Below are positions 36,010 to 46,477 of a stretch of DNA of 64,000 nt, piece by piece. This stretch comes from Caenorhabditis remanei (lineage: Eukaryota; Nematoda; Chromadorea; Rhabditida; Rhabditidae), in the NCBI RefSeq assembly GCF_010183535.1, contig NC_071333.1, positions 2,790,001 through 2,854,000 on the forward strand. Direction: 5' to 3'. Every line of letters starts with the position of its first letter. Within the stretch, counting starts at the first letter, position 1. Position numbers and translations under genes: made by a program. The notes under the pieces were generated by a model. It searched no databases, was not told the origin of the DNA, and saw only the letters and a program-made list of their open reading frames with translations.

Positions 36010-36257
36010 GAAGGTGTTCAGAAGTGCACATGTAGCCTCTACATCATTGATGAAAACGGTTCTCTGATCAGAGTGACTATTATTTTCAACTGATCGAGAA
36101 CCTTCAACAAATTTGCTATAAAAGGATGATGACAGACAAAATCGCTGTAACTGTGAAAGTTCGACTCCTCAAAAACTTCTTGAGGAGAAACAACCGCCAC
36201 CCTGATAATGAGCTATATGTTGTTAAATCTGTCATCGACGTAGAGCATTCAGAATGA
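36010..36257 (+). pseudogene. Second decayed copy of the 37703 gene 3' end
   Basis: Reads LIENLQQICYKRMMTDKIAV ... VVKSVIDVEHSE up to the stop at 36257, aligned with the last exon of the 37703 family. The acceptor AG is changed to AA and the intron is shrunken; upstream EGVQKCTCSLYIIDENGS may be the end of the previous exon. Confidence 0.6.
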
Positions 36258-37702
36258 AGAACTCTCTATTGGTAATGATTATCAATTTTAAAATGATCGT
36301 TTTGTTTGAATAAACTATTCCTATGTTAAGAGAGTATGGTTTTTTTTTAGGAAAAATGCTCATTTTCACTGTTTATGAAGTCAGTTGTGTTTTTTTGCTT
36401 TCAGATGATAAAAACTGTAAAATAAGTATTGGGTGAACATTTCCGCGTATTGTCGTAAAGGAGTTCAAGAAGCTTACAAGTATTTGAGCTCCAAATTTTT
36501 CGGGAATCGAATCCACCCTGTCACTCTTAACAAAATGAGTTTTGAACAAACTATTATTCGTTTTCCACCAAACTTGAGAATCAAAATTCAAGAATTATAT
36601 ACTTGCGCAGACATGAATAAATTTTTTGTTTGAATTAATAATTGCTTGTGATTCTCATAGTCAGATAAATAAAATTATTTTTGAACAGTCTCGATGTTGA
36701 TTCGCCATCAATGTGATTTGGAGTTAACCGAATGTACCGGAGAAGATCAAAAACATCTAAAAATTGTTTTAATCAATTATTGAAATTAAAAACTGAATCT
36801 CCATACTATTCTGTTCTGTTGTTTTCCGTGAACATTTTGAAAATTCATTCATCTCAACCCATAATCCCGGAAGGCAATGTGGTAGAATTGACGAAGGACT
36901 TTGAAATCGACCCTCTGAGGGTGGAACGGTCTTAGATTAGAATCAGAAACTCTAAAATGTGGAAAAATATAATAAAACGTCTACATAATTATTCGGTAGA
37001 TCAAATTTTTTTTTGGCAGATCAAAACGATTTCTGAGACGGGAAGATGTGAGTGGTCAGCCAATTATGAGATTATTCGAACGGCACACCTGTCCACTAAT
37101 ATGCCTATAATTGCTGGGGGTGAGAATGCTCATTATATGTCGATCCCAGACCAAATTCTTATTCAAAAATGACAAATTTCTTGAGCATAACGTTTCGAAT
37201 ATGTCATTTCTCTAGTTTAAACCGTTTTTTACACTTTTTACTTAAGTTTTTTTTGTATATATTTTCTTTTTCAATACGTTCCTCCTTTCTTTCAAACATT
37301 TTTTAAATGTCACTTATCTATTTTTCCCCTAGAAAACTTATAAAACTCCATGAACAACATGGAAAATTAAACCTGGCCTAAAAAATATTTATAAATAAAT
37401 GGTGTTTAACGGCGTCATTTCGAACATATTAATTTAGAATTTCACACATAACCTAGCAAAACAAGCTAAAATTAGCTGTTTGACCTAAAAATTTAAAAAA
37501 CTTCACTTAATTTTTACTTAACCCGTAGACACCGCCCATTTTTGTCACTTTATAAAAAAAGTGAAGTTTTCAGAACAAAGCTCTCTTTATACCCACTAGA
37601 TTGTCTAAACAAAACTCGTAGCCAACAAAAAGTAATCGATCGCTCTTTTTTTATTCTTTTCATCCTCATTTTTCCTTATTTTTGAAGCCGCTCGTTTTCC
37701 AG
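36258..37702. other. Intergenic upstream of the 37703 gene
   Basis: Frames at 36433-36633 and 36957-37172 look weakly protein-like (for example RKGVQEAYKYLSSKFFGNRI) but lack splice or homology support. CTCTCTTTATACCC near 37,580 could be a weak TATA region for the next gene. Confidence 0.35.
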
Positions 37703-39771
37703 ATGAACATCGACGCCCCAAATATGCTTGCTGGTTATTTGATGGAGTATAATGCTTCTCATGCCATAGTGAGCATTCTTTTTGTAATTCCAGAATAATA
37801 AAACCTGTTTCAGGTCTTCAATACAAAAGAATTGATTTTAAAACGCGGTCTTCTTACTCATGAACCAATTCCGTTGCAACTTGCAACTTGGTATGATTTC
37901 CGTCATTTGAAGGTTTGTTTACAATGTTTACTTTTTAATTTGTTTTAATGAATGTTTTCATATTTTAGCAGCCCAGACAGAATGGAGAACAATCGCGACT
38001 GGAAAATTTCGAGTTTTTCGTCGGGCGCCAGAACACAGAAGTGTACGCCAGGTCTTGGGCTGTTAGTCCGGGAGAGGAGCTTCCAATGGAAGTCCGGGAG
38101 AAGTACAAGGGCAAAGTGTGGGCTCCTTACTTTGGATTGCTTAACGACACAAATGGAATGTTCGAGAGGAAATTCGGAAAAGGTGGAATAGGCTCGGTGA
38201 GTTGTTAATTATAGTGAGAATCATACTTGCAATCGGGCCGGCGCGTAATTCATTTCAAATTTAATATAATGAATTGAAAAATATATAAAACATGTAGATC
38301 TCGGCGTGTTCTTTGCCCGTGACCTACTACTATTCGTCAATGTACCGCGGGCCAGGCTAGAACTGCTAATTCGGCAATTTTTCTGTTTTTTTAAAACCAT
38401 TTTTTTGTAGGGCCATTATCTTGAAAATTACAGAATATCAAAGTGAAAAGCACCAACACTAATTTGCAAGCAAACTACGCTAATTGCTCTCAAACTAGTC
38501 GATTACAGGGAAAAATTACTTTGATGACCTGTAACTTATAAGGTATTGCCCCAACAAAAAAATGGTCAACTACAAAAATGACGTTCTATTTTTGCTCTGT
38601 GCGGCCCATGCGAAATAAAACGTATCGGAAAATAAGGTTTCATCGAAATACTTTTTCAAAATTGGATAATTTTCAATGTAAACTGCCAAACATGTTAACC
38701 TTTTGAGTGGTACTGTACATTTTTGAATTTTTTTTCAATTCATAAAATTGCGTTCTGAGCAGGGACGCGCCGGTCCGTGACTTCTCGTTTTGGCCCGGTT
38801 TGCAAGTGTCGCAAGAATCTTCTATGTCAAACCTTTTTCAGATCGTCGTCCGCTATGTCAATCGCTCAAATGAAGTATTTGAGCTCGAGCAAGTCGACGA
38901 CCGTCAATACAATTTCCAAGCGCCCAACCGACCAGCGGTAATAGTAATACAGAACCAAGCCCTTGTTATCCACATAATAATTTTCAGCCATGGAACCAAC
39001 CCGCGCTCTCAAATTACTACGATGCGTTTCCAAGTCGGCTGGATAAGGTTTGCGCTCGCTCATGTGCCCGATTCGCACTTTGCGTCTGTGACGGAGCTGT
39101 CAACTACGCTCAAAATAAGAATCATCACGGTTCCACAGAGGCATGCGCCCGATTGGTGAGCTCCAGTCTTGGTGTCATTCGAAGTTGCTATGAAGCAGAA
39201 GTTTGTTTTGATTAGGGAATTGAAAATAGTTATATTAGTGTTCAGATCGGCAACTGGTATCAGCACTCCGTGAATGATCAAAAAGAGAGCAAGCACAATC
39301 TTTATATGAGATCAAACGCATACAATCTACAGCAAATCGAACCACCGCTTCCCACTGAAGTGGTGGATTGTGGGAATGATGTGGAGGTCACCGCAACGTT
39401 TATTTTTGACCACAATCATTTTGAGGAAGAATGGAGTCATGAGATCACCGACTGGGAGGAGAGAAAGACAGGAATCCAACCCAAGGTGATATTCTACAAT
39501 GTTTACTTGGGAAAGGTTAGAATCCCCAAACATTTGGCTATTCAAGTAATTAAGGTGAGCTAATATAATATTTTTTGATTTACTTAAATGAGATTATCTT
39601 CAGCTCGTTGAAAGCCTCCAAAGGGATTGTTACGAGAGATTGAAAACGGACCCAATTACTGTAATTGTCAAGGTTCGCCTATTTGATAACTATTTAAAAC
39701 GAAACAACAAGAACCCGGGCAACGAACTCTATGTGGTTACATCGGTAGTAGACGTGGAGTATTTGGAGTGA
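37703..39771 (+). CDS. Seven-exon gene of unknown family, 377 aa
   Basis: Exons: 37703-37768, 37814-37912, 37969-38196, 38842-38937, 38988-39155, 39246-39554, 39604-39771. Every exon length is a multiple of three, so all six introns are phase 0. The ATG follows TTTTCCAG directly, consistent with trans-splicing. The protein starts MNIDAPNMLAGYLMEYNASH (no signal peptide), has an aromatic-rich segment (ARSWAVSPGEELPMEVREKY, WAPYFGLLNDTNG), a cysteine cluster encoded by exon 5 (KVCARSCARFALCVCDG), and a C-terminal module (PLPTEVVDCGNDVEV ... VVTSVVDVEYLE) that is present in two further truncated copies upstream. No domain recognised. Intron 3 carries a MITE. The conserved 3' module argues that at least exons 6-7 are truly coding; exon 5 is the least certain. 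Confidence 0.7.
38395..38717. mobile_element. MITE family M, 5'-truncated
   Basis: Right end CCTTTTGAGTGGTACTGTA and interior phrases match 2431-2886 and 26761-27200; the left TIR is missing. Inserted in intron 3 of the 37703 gene. Confidence 0.65.
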
Positions 39772-40690
39772 AGGGATTTGCATTGGCTCTAACTGTTTTT
39801 TTTTTTGAAATTTTCGAATATTTGCACTATTTTTTGTTAATTTGCTGTTAAGAGAACTTTCAAAAATGAATCTCTTGACTAAAAACTTGTACCGTATTTC
39901 CTAAGGTTTCTGTCATGAGTAATAAGAGTCCATACTAGTGATGTATATCTCTATCAGTAACTTTATCTCCGCCGAGTCTTCCCTTATTAAAAAGAAAAAT
40001 AGGCCTGCGCTGAGAGAGTGAGAGAAATAAATGTACACGATAATTCAATCGTAACCTATGCAAACGCGCTTTGTTGAGACTACATTTCGGTAATATTATT
40101 TGACGTCTAAATTGCAATTTTTTGATATTTTTTTTTCCAAAAAATTGGTCTTTCTCGATTATATATCTCCTTAAAACAAAGTTTTTCAGTTCAAACAAAA
40201 GAATTTGGGTAAGCAATTTTTCTCAAAAGAGCGCGTTTGCATAGGTTCATTTAGAATTATCGTGGATGTACAGAGGGCAAGGGGACGCACACAAGCATCG
40301 AAAGCACCACAATAATAAAATTTGATAGAAAACAGGAGTGAGTAGGGTGAAATTTATAAGAAATAGAAAAAAAAGAGAGTAAACAGTAAAAATATGTTGG
40401 CTTCCTATCATTTTTCTATCTAAAACCGTTGAAAACCCTTTTCTGCCACCCGGATTTGTAGGAAATCAATAAATTAAACATATAACTGTAATTTCTTTAC
40501 ATGGAATGATAATTTCATGGTTTTAACTTCAAAATTCGGACTGTTTTTCAGTAGTTTATGTATTTTAAGGCTCAAAAATTTTAAAATTTATATCGAAACG
40601 GTGAGAAAGTATGTATATGATCCCCACGATAGATATCATACAAAAAAAGAGGAAAAAAAGAAAGGGTCTGCGTGCGACTACATTTGCAAT
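39772..40690. other. Intergenic with a small inverted-repeat element
   Basis: 40030-40272 has inverted ends (ACCTATGCAAACGCGCT and its complement, with CGATAATT flanks), a small MITE-like element. Otherwise no gene seen. Confidence 0.5.
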
Positions 40691-40699
40691 CAATTAAGA

Positions 40700-41564
40700 T
40701 TCTCAAACTTCTAGGGCTATCCCGTGCCATTGGGACTTCATTTAGCCTATTCCAAAGATAGTCATATTGTTTTTCTTTTGAGCCGTACATGGCTTCTAGT
40801 CGCTTAACTGCTGTGGCAAGTTGCGTGCCATCTGGATCGTACGCTCTAATTAAGTCAGCGGGTTCATTCACTAGATGGTTTCTTAAGATGTTATGTTTTT
40901 CAACATCTGTATATTCGTCGTTTTCTAAAACGGTTGGCTTAAATATCATATAAAATGCTGACCATTCTGATATGTTGCCGTTAAAAGTTGGTAGCTTTAC
41001 ATGCTTATACTGAAGCATGGTTGGTCTTGTTTCGGTTGTAAAACTACTTACTTGAATATTGTTTCCTGGTGGCCGAATGAAGTCAGTCTTCAGTTCGACG
41101 TTGGTTTGTGACCTTCTTGGGCGGATACTGTACGAAGTATCCGCTAGTCCTTTCACCTTGTGGGTTGCTGCAAGTGTGTTTAAATGTTCATGCCTTTTGT
41201 CCATTCTAGCTTCAATATCACTTACCAACTTTGTAATCTCTCGATCCTTTTTGTTAATTTTGATCGAAGCTTGTTTTGCGGTCTCTGTTAGGAGAGTTCC
41301 TACAGGAGTCATGTGGATGTTTTCTAGGACTGTCGCAAGTTGTGTCTTGTACAGCTCGTCCTTTGGCTTAATGGTCTCTACTTCCGAGGCCATGAATACG
41401 GCATAGCCTGCAAGAAAATCTTGAACTGGGGTTTGTGGCTCTGTGGCTGGGTTTGGTACGGCTTTCAAAGCTTGGAGAGATGCTTTCAAAAATTTTTCAT
41501 AATCTTCCTGGTGAGTCGATATAATCTCCTCCCAGTTTTTAATATCATCATGAGTGATACTCAT
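40700..41564 (-). mobile_element. BEL/Pao retrotransposon gag, 3'-truncated
   Basis: Open from ATG at 41564. N-terminal 190 residues are helical/charged; about residues 195-290 match the DUF1759 region typical of BEL/Pao gag (LPTFNGNISEWSAFYMIFK, then DVEKHNILRNHLVNEPADLI, then LEAMYGSKE). Homology ends at about DSPRSL (near 40,700), after which the frame continues briefly into unrelated sequence. Zinc knuckle, protease, reverse transcriptase, RNase H and integrase are absent, so the copy is a dead 5' fragment of a Cer-type element. Confidence 0.85.
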
Positions 41565-41652
41565 TGTGAACGTTTTATAACTAGGAAATAAATTTCCTGG
41601 TTATTAATCTCAATTTAGCTGCTGGAGCTGGTTAGAGATGTCTTGGAAATGT

Positions 41653-41775
41653 AAGCAGTGCTGAGTGACGGATCACCAGCAGGTTCGCTTTGTAAGCAGT
41701 ACTAAGTGACAAGTCACTAGTAGGTTCGCTTTGTAAGCAGTACTAAGTGACAAGTCACTAGTAGGTTCGCTTGTT
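41653..41775. repeat. 41-bp tandem repeat, 3 units, in retroelement leader
   Basis: Three units of TGTAAGCAGTACTAAGTGAC plus AAGTCACTAGTAGGTTCGCTT; two are identical and one differs at several sites. Lies between the LTR and gag in the 5' leader. Confidence 0.85.
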
Positions 41776-41789
41776 TAGGACTTACCTTA

Positions 41790-42366
41790 CAATTTGCACC
41801 GTTCGGTCGATGCACCATAAAGAGACTACAATCCGGGTGGACTATAGTAATCGGTATGGCTAGACGGTTCAGTGGTAGATATTTATTCGGATGCAAAATA
41901 TAAGTAATATAAGTCAGATACAGCTAACGGGGTTACAGGTAAAGATAGTGGGGAATATAGATGAGAGTACGGTAGATGGGACGGCAGACGGGGGCAGCAG
42001 ACGATGGGCAGCAGGTGAAGGTGATTGACGGAGGAGACGGTGATTCTCCTTCTCCAGAAGAGGGTGTAGATGAGGCGGCAGGTGTTCTTATATAGTGTTC
42101 CGCTTATCCAGTATTCCAGTTTTGCCGGTCGTTAAGGGCTTCGGTAGGTTGGGTAAGAGGCATTGTAGTAGATTGTCGATCAATTAAGCACAGGTATTCG
42201 CCATAGAAAGGGAAACACGGCTTGTTCCTTTGTGGGAGATGACGGTGACGTAATCGTGTTCTGGTGATCAGTAATCGCGAGTAATTCCTGGTCGCGATAT
42301 TAGGGTACAAAGAGAGTACTAACTTATCATACACCCAGATGCATCGAGACAACTGACCCACACAGA
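41790..42366 (-). mobile_element. BEL/Pao 5' LTR
   Basis: Upstream of gag on the minus strand. Begins about TGTGTGGGTCAGTTG; contains a TATA box (ACTATATAAGA, about 42087-42097) and an AATAAA at 41887-41882, the expected LTR promoter and polyadenylation signals. The 3' boundary is approximate because no second LTR is present in the window. A related LTR piece is at 50101-50265. Confidence 0.7.
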
Positions 42367-42429
42367 CTTGAAAAATAATTGTTTTTAATGTAGGAAAAGA
42401 TTATAAAATATTCTCTGACGGAAACAGAA

Positions 42430-42780
42430 TTTCAGAAGTTTTCGCACAAGAAATTAGAGGAAACACAGCAACTTTATTATTTTCCCAAATATGCTAATAC
42501 ACCAAAGAGCCTCAAATATGTTAATACACCAAAGTATCCAACCAAAAAGAAAAAATAAAAAAATTTAAAAAAAAAATGTTCAAATACTAAAATTTGTTCG
42601 AAAGTTTTTAGGAAGAGCTGGCATCTACTGTATCGCTTTTGTTGTCGGTGAATTTGCAGTGCCAAACCACAAAATGAAAACGATTGCTTTCCTGACAGAT
42701 GGATCCTATCATTCCATCTTTTCTTTCGATGTCGTACCCAAAGCCGAAATCAATGAAATTCCAATATCTGAAAACAAAAA
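42430..42780 (+). pseudogene. Unknown gene fragment, copy 2
   Basis: Homologous to 30725-31053: EVFAQEIRGNTATLLFSQ, then AGIYCIAFVVGEFAVPNHKM and KTIAFLTDGSYHSIFSFDVV, PKAEINEIPISENK. Frame is kept over the second block. The intervening part has been altered, and a foldback element was inserted directly downstream. Confidence 0.45.
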
Positions 42781-42793
42781 AAACATACGTTTT

Positions 42794-43287
42794 TGGCTCT
42801 ATAGGCAAAGAATGGTCCCAACCGCAAAGAACGGTCCCAAAAAATAAAAGAATGGTCCCAAGGAATGACATGGTCCCTACCGCAAAGAATGGTCCCAACC
42901 GCAAAGAATGGTCCCAAAATTTTGGGTGACACAAGTTTCAGAATTGAATGGTCCCTACCGCAAAGAATGGTCCCTACCGCAAAGAAAGGTCCCTCGAAAT
43001 TGATACGAAAAACTTTTCACCAATCTCTTAGGCTTAGGTTTCTTAGAAATTGGGAAAAAATTGACAAATACGATTAATAACCGATTTTGTCAATTTTTTC
43101 ACCAATTTCTGAGAAACCTAAGCCTAAGAGAATGGTGAAAAGTTTTTCGTATCAATTTCGAGGGACCATTCTTTGCGGTAGGGACCATTCAATTCTGAAA
43201 CTCGTGTCACCCAACATTTTGGGACCATTCTTTGCGGTTGGGACCGTTCTTAGCGGTTAGGACCATTTTTTGCCTATAGAGCCCGTT
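42794..43287. mobile_element. Small foldback element with 19-20-bp repeats
   Basis: Ends GGCTCTATAGGCAAARAATGG in inverted orientation. Both arms carry degenerate tandem units of GAATGGTCCCAACCGCAAA; the inner arms (TTAGGCTTAGGTTTCT and complement) meet near 43,080. It is absent at the corresponding site of the duplicate near 31,055, so it inserted after the duplication. Confidence 0.8.
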
Positions 43288-43339
43288 TTTTGTGTTATTT
43301 ATCGTATATGATCAAATAATTTCTTTCAATCACCCTGAC

Positions 43340-44322
43340 TCACTTTTCACTTTCCGATTCTCTGTTTTCGAACTTGAATTTTGTTGGACTGAAAGCACTG
43401 AGGTCCAATGGAGCAATTTCGCCTTTATTCCAAATAATCGACAAGTTTCTCAAAACGTTGTTGTCCGAGTTCTACCAGTTTGTCACAAATTTCAATAATT
43501 CCTTGGTATTGAGCGTGGTATGAGTTAATCTTATGTTTTGACAATTCAGTAAACAAAGTTTCTTTCCATTCCACCAGTCGATAGTTTTAATATAAGTTGT
43601 GAGAAGTGGTGGGAGCTCGAAATTGGGTCGAAAGTTCAAAACTAAATCCAAACATTTCGTAACTTTTCGCAGAATTTATAAATTTCTTCATTAGAAACAG
43701 AAGACCATTCAGGACCATGATCGCAAAGCTTCACATCCTGCCATTCATCAACTATCGCTAACTCCGGCTCGTACAGTTGCAAATCACGGTCTCCTAAATC
43801 AATAAAAAATAGTCCGAAGATGCATCCGAAAGTTTCCACAAAGTATTTCATCGCTGATATGTAATTCTCCGTTCCACCTTCTGCATACAAATCACCAACA
43901 GATTCTTCTCTAGGATCGCTTATCAACGTCATCTTTACCCCGTTCTACTACGTCATCTACTACAATGTTCCTTTTTCCTCTTTCATGTTTTGGAGCTTCT
44001 GATGCGTGAATTCTTAGAGATCCAAAATCACGGTAAAGTCGTTCCTCTGGATCGATGAAAACGAATCTTTTGGCAAACGGTCTAGTATTATTCATCTTTA
44101 TACGGCCTTTGTTTAGACACTGGAATCTAAATTGTTTTATCTTATTTTGAGAGGCAGAAGACGTCAAAGACAGATGGAATCTGAAAATAATGAGGTCAAA
44201 TATCACAAGTAGCTTTTTTCAACTCACAACTCGAGCGCCATCAAGAACCCAATCACTTTTTTGAGAGGGGGATACGGTAGTTTCCAAATGGGAAAAGCAA
44301 TCTCAGTTTTTGCTACTTCCAT
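43340..44322 (-). pseudogene. Decayed F-box/FBA_2 duplicate
   Basis: Second copy of the 31099 F-box gene. Exon 1 (from ATG 44322-44320) reads FPIWKLPYPPLKKVIGFLM; the intron after ALEL is conserved. Lesions: a frameshift near 43,945 (VERGKD versus NGVKMTLIS), another near 43,665 (after FCEKLR), and a TAG in place of a Tyr codon in the FBA_2 motif (TNW-stop-NSDN). A dozen codons are also missing. The F-box itself is still open. Confidence 0.8.
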
Positions 44323-44489
44323 GCATGTACCGGTGTGCCGGATGATCCGACTCATTTTAACAAAATTCTTTGAAATTTCAGAATAATAGTGCTCAAAATA
44401 CCATGCATATTCGAATCCTTATTCAATTTCAAATTTTTAGTCAAGAAGTAGACTTTTTCGGAAACAAAATCAAATATTAAATACGGCCC

Positions 44490-44770
44490 ATGATGACGGC
44501 TGTTTCGTAATAGAGAGGTAGACAGATGGAAAGAGATAGGGAGGAGGAGAGGGGGCATCAAAAGAAACGAGGGGTAATTAATATTAAGCTCGTGCACCGG
44601 TGTAACGTATTAACCAAAAATTTTGAATCAAGCTCATTATTTATAATTAGTCTAGACATTCATTTTTGTAATTCCAAATTTTCTCGTACAAAACCATAAA
44701 AAGGGGATACAGTCAAACATGTGCAATAGAGGCTCGCCGGTGCCTGTTTGCAGCGGTGTACCTCGTTTCC
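44490..44770. repeat. Dispersed repeat D, copy 1
   Basis: Near-identical, inverted, to 62750-63010: shared TCGTGCACCGGTGTAACG, GTCTAGACATTCATTTTTGT and CAAACATGTGCAATAGAGG or complements. A diverged third copy seems to start near 63,870. Confidence 0.8.
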
Positions 44771-44954
44771 TTTTGGAGATTTTTTTAGATGCTAAAACTT
44801 TCAGCAAACCGGATTTTTGTGGTTTTTGTGGATTTCCGTTTTTCATGGTTATCCGTGGATTTTTTCCATGTGCTGTCCTGGAAACTCGATTCATTGAATC
44901 GTGAATTCATTGAATCGTGAATTTCTATGCTCTCCACGACCGCGATTTTTTGTA

Positions 44955-45030
44955 GGTCAGTGGCGCAGTGGTAGAAGGCGAAAATAAGAATCGGTGGGGT
45001 GGTGGTTCGAATTCAAATCCGTATATTTTC
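44955..45030 (+). repeat. tRNA-like sequence (pseudo-tRNA or SINE head)
   Basis: Contains TGGCGCAGTGG, a fit to the tRNA A box, and GGTTCGAATTC 40-50 bp later, close to the B box. The T-arm stem does not pair properly and no complete cloverleaf can be drawn, followed by a T run (about 45,032-45,042). Best read as a tRNA-derived remnant, not a working gene. Confidence 0.35.
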
Positions 45031-45750
45031 TTTTTTTTTTTTGTATAAATTTTCTAAAAGATTGTGAAAGGAGAGATTATAGACGTTTCGAATTTTAAGA
45101 TCGAACACGGGAAAAATAGGGCCATTCGTTGCCTTTGTTTTGAACTGAAAAGCTGGACATTCTTTTATTTTGTTTCAGACCAGCAATCAATTTTTGGATT
45201 TTAAACGTGCTAAGCACCGCGTAGCCGAGAACTGCGGACCCCGCCGGGAGGGGGTGGGGGCTAGTTGGAATCTTATTTATTATATATCACTAAGTTTATT
45301 GTAGAACTAGATAAATTCGTCAATTTACTTGAATTATAGCTCAAAATGCACCTAAAACTTCATTTTGAAAAGTTACTGCTGAAAAAGACATGTTTTAGTG
45401 CGGAAGATAGGGGAAATGAGAAAGTCAAAATAAGAAATAAGAGCCGAGAGTTTGGAGGATTTGCAATCCGGAGAGCGGAAAATAAGAATGACAATAATAG
45501 GAGAGAAATGAATGGAAAGAAATCTGTTAGTTGAATTATGAAAAATCAGTGTTACATTTCCTGCCGCCACGCCTCGCAAAAAGGAAATTGAAGTTTGATA
45601 CTTCTCGATGCACTGGCTCCACTGTGGAATGCTCATCTCATTACAGAGGAATCAATTGGCAATCATTCGAAATTGTTTGGAAGACTGTTATGGTTTTTCA
45701 CAATTGTGTTTTGTATAATTGAAAAAATATGTTGATGCTGCATAAATTTA
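45031..45750. other. Intergenic, nothing recognised
   Basis: A GC-rich patch (CCCCGCCGGGAGGGGGTGGG, about 45,239-45,258) stands out from the AT-rich background. No gene supported. Confidence 0.35.
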
Positions 45751-45942
45751 TTAATTGAAAAAACGACATGAACTTAAGCAAAGAAGAAATTGTCGAAGTG
45801 CAGGGGGGTTCCATCACCTCCCCCCTGATCCTTCATTTCACGAAACTTTGGAGTTCTGAAAAATTGAAGTTTACTAGGTTACACCAAAATAACTCACTTA
45901 TCAAGTTTTTTCTCCAAAGAAAAATTATATTTGAAGCCCATG
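45751..45942 (-). CDS. Small two-exon gene, 49 aa
   Basis: Exon 1 45942-45899 (MGFKYNFSLEKKLDK) and exon 2 45856-45751 (TPKFREMKDQGGGDGTPLHF ... then CRFFN and stop) join across a 42-bp intron ending TTTTTCAG. A TATA box (GAGTATAAAAGAGG, 46019-46006) lies about 65 bp before the ATG, a good core-promoter spacing. Two decayed copies of the same small gene are at 49129-49272 and 49443-49527; the segment REMKDQGGGDGTPLHF aligns with RELKHQGDGNGTPL and RELKPEWEGDRTPLHF, so the coding frame is what has been preserved. No signal peptide; family unknown. Confidence 0.5.
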
Positions 45943-46005
45943 GATGAAGTGTTGGACAGAGAAAAATATGAAGACAGAGAAGTGTGAAGAAAGGTGGTGT
46001 GGATC

Positions 46006-46019
46006 CCTCTTTTATACTC
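46006..46019 (-). promoter_or_regulatory. TATA box of the 49-aa gene
   Basis: GTATAAAAGAGG on the minus strand, 64-77 bp upstream of the start codon at 45942. Confidence 0.55.
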
Positions 46020-46021
46020 AA

Positions 46022-46477
46022 ACATCAGTGTCAAAAGTTTTATTTTACCGATTTTTTCCTATTTTTTATCTTCAATTTTATGTGTTCCATTGTGATTTTT
46101 CTCAATATTTTATGATTTTTCTGTTGTTGAACACTTGATATTTTTCAAAGAAATATTGCGAAATTGTAGAAAATGTTAGTAAAGATTATTGGATAGCAAG
46201 TTTCAGAAAAATTGATTGAACTCTACTGGTTCCGAAATAGAAAATACAAAATTTTCGAAAATCTGCGTCGAATCAAAAATTTCCCACACCGTCGAGAAAT
46301 CTCAAAAAGGAGTCTCATAGGTAGGGAGTTGAGATCTGGTCTTGATCACCTTTTGAAAGGAAGATCTACCCGTTAACTAGGACTTTGGCACTTTTTATTT
46401 GAAAATTAAAAGAATGGCAACCTCAAATCGAATCTTGATTACTTTTAGGTCATAAATTGATTGAATAACGGCTTCAG
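46022..46477. other. Intergenic, nothing recognised
   Basis: Possible site of lost N-lobe exons of the kinase-like pseudogene; none could be read. Confidence 0.35.

Noticed and set aside
38800..39159. Long single-exon frame overlapping exons 4-5 of the 37703 gene
   Set aside because: It reads through a clear GTAATA...TTTTCAG intron; the spliced phase-0 model explains the region better.
41059..41406. Plus-strand 115-codon frame
   Set aside because: Antisense shadow of the BEL/Pao gag.
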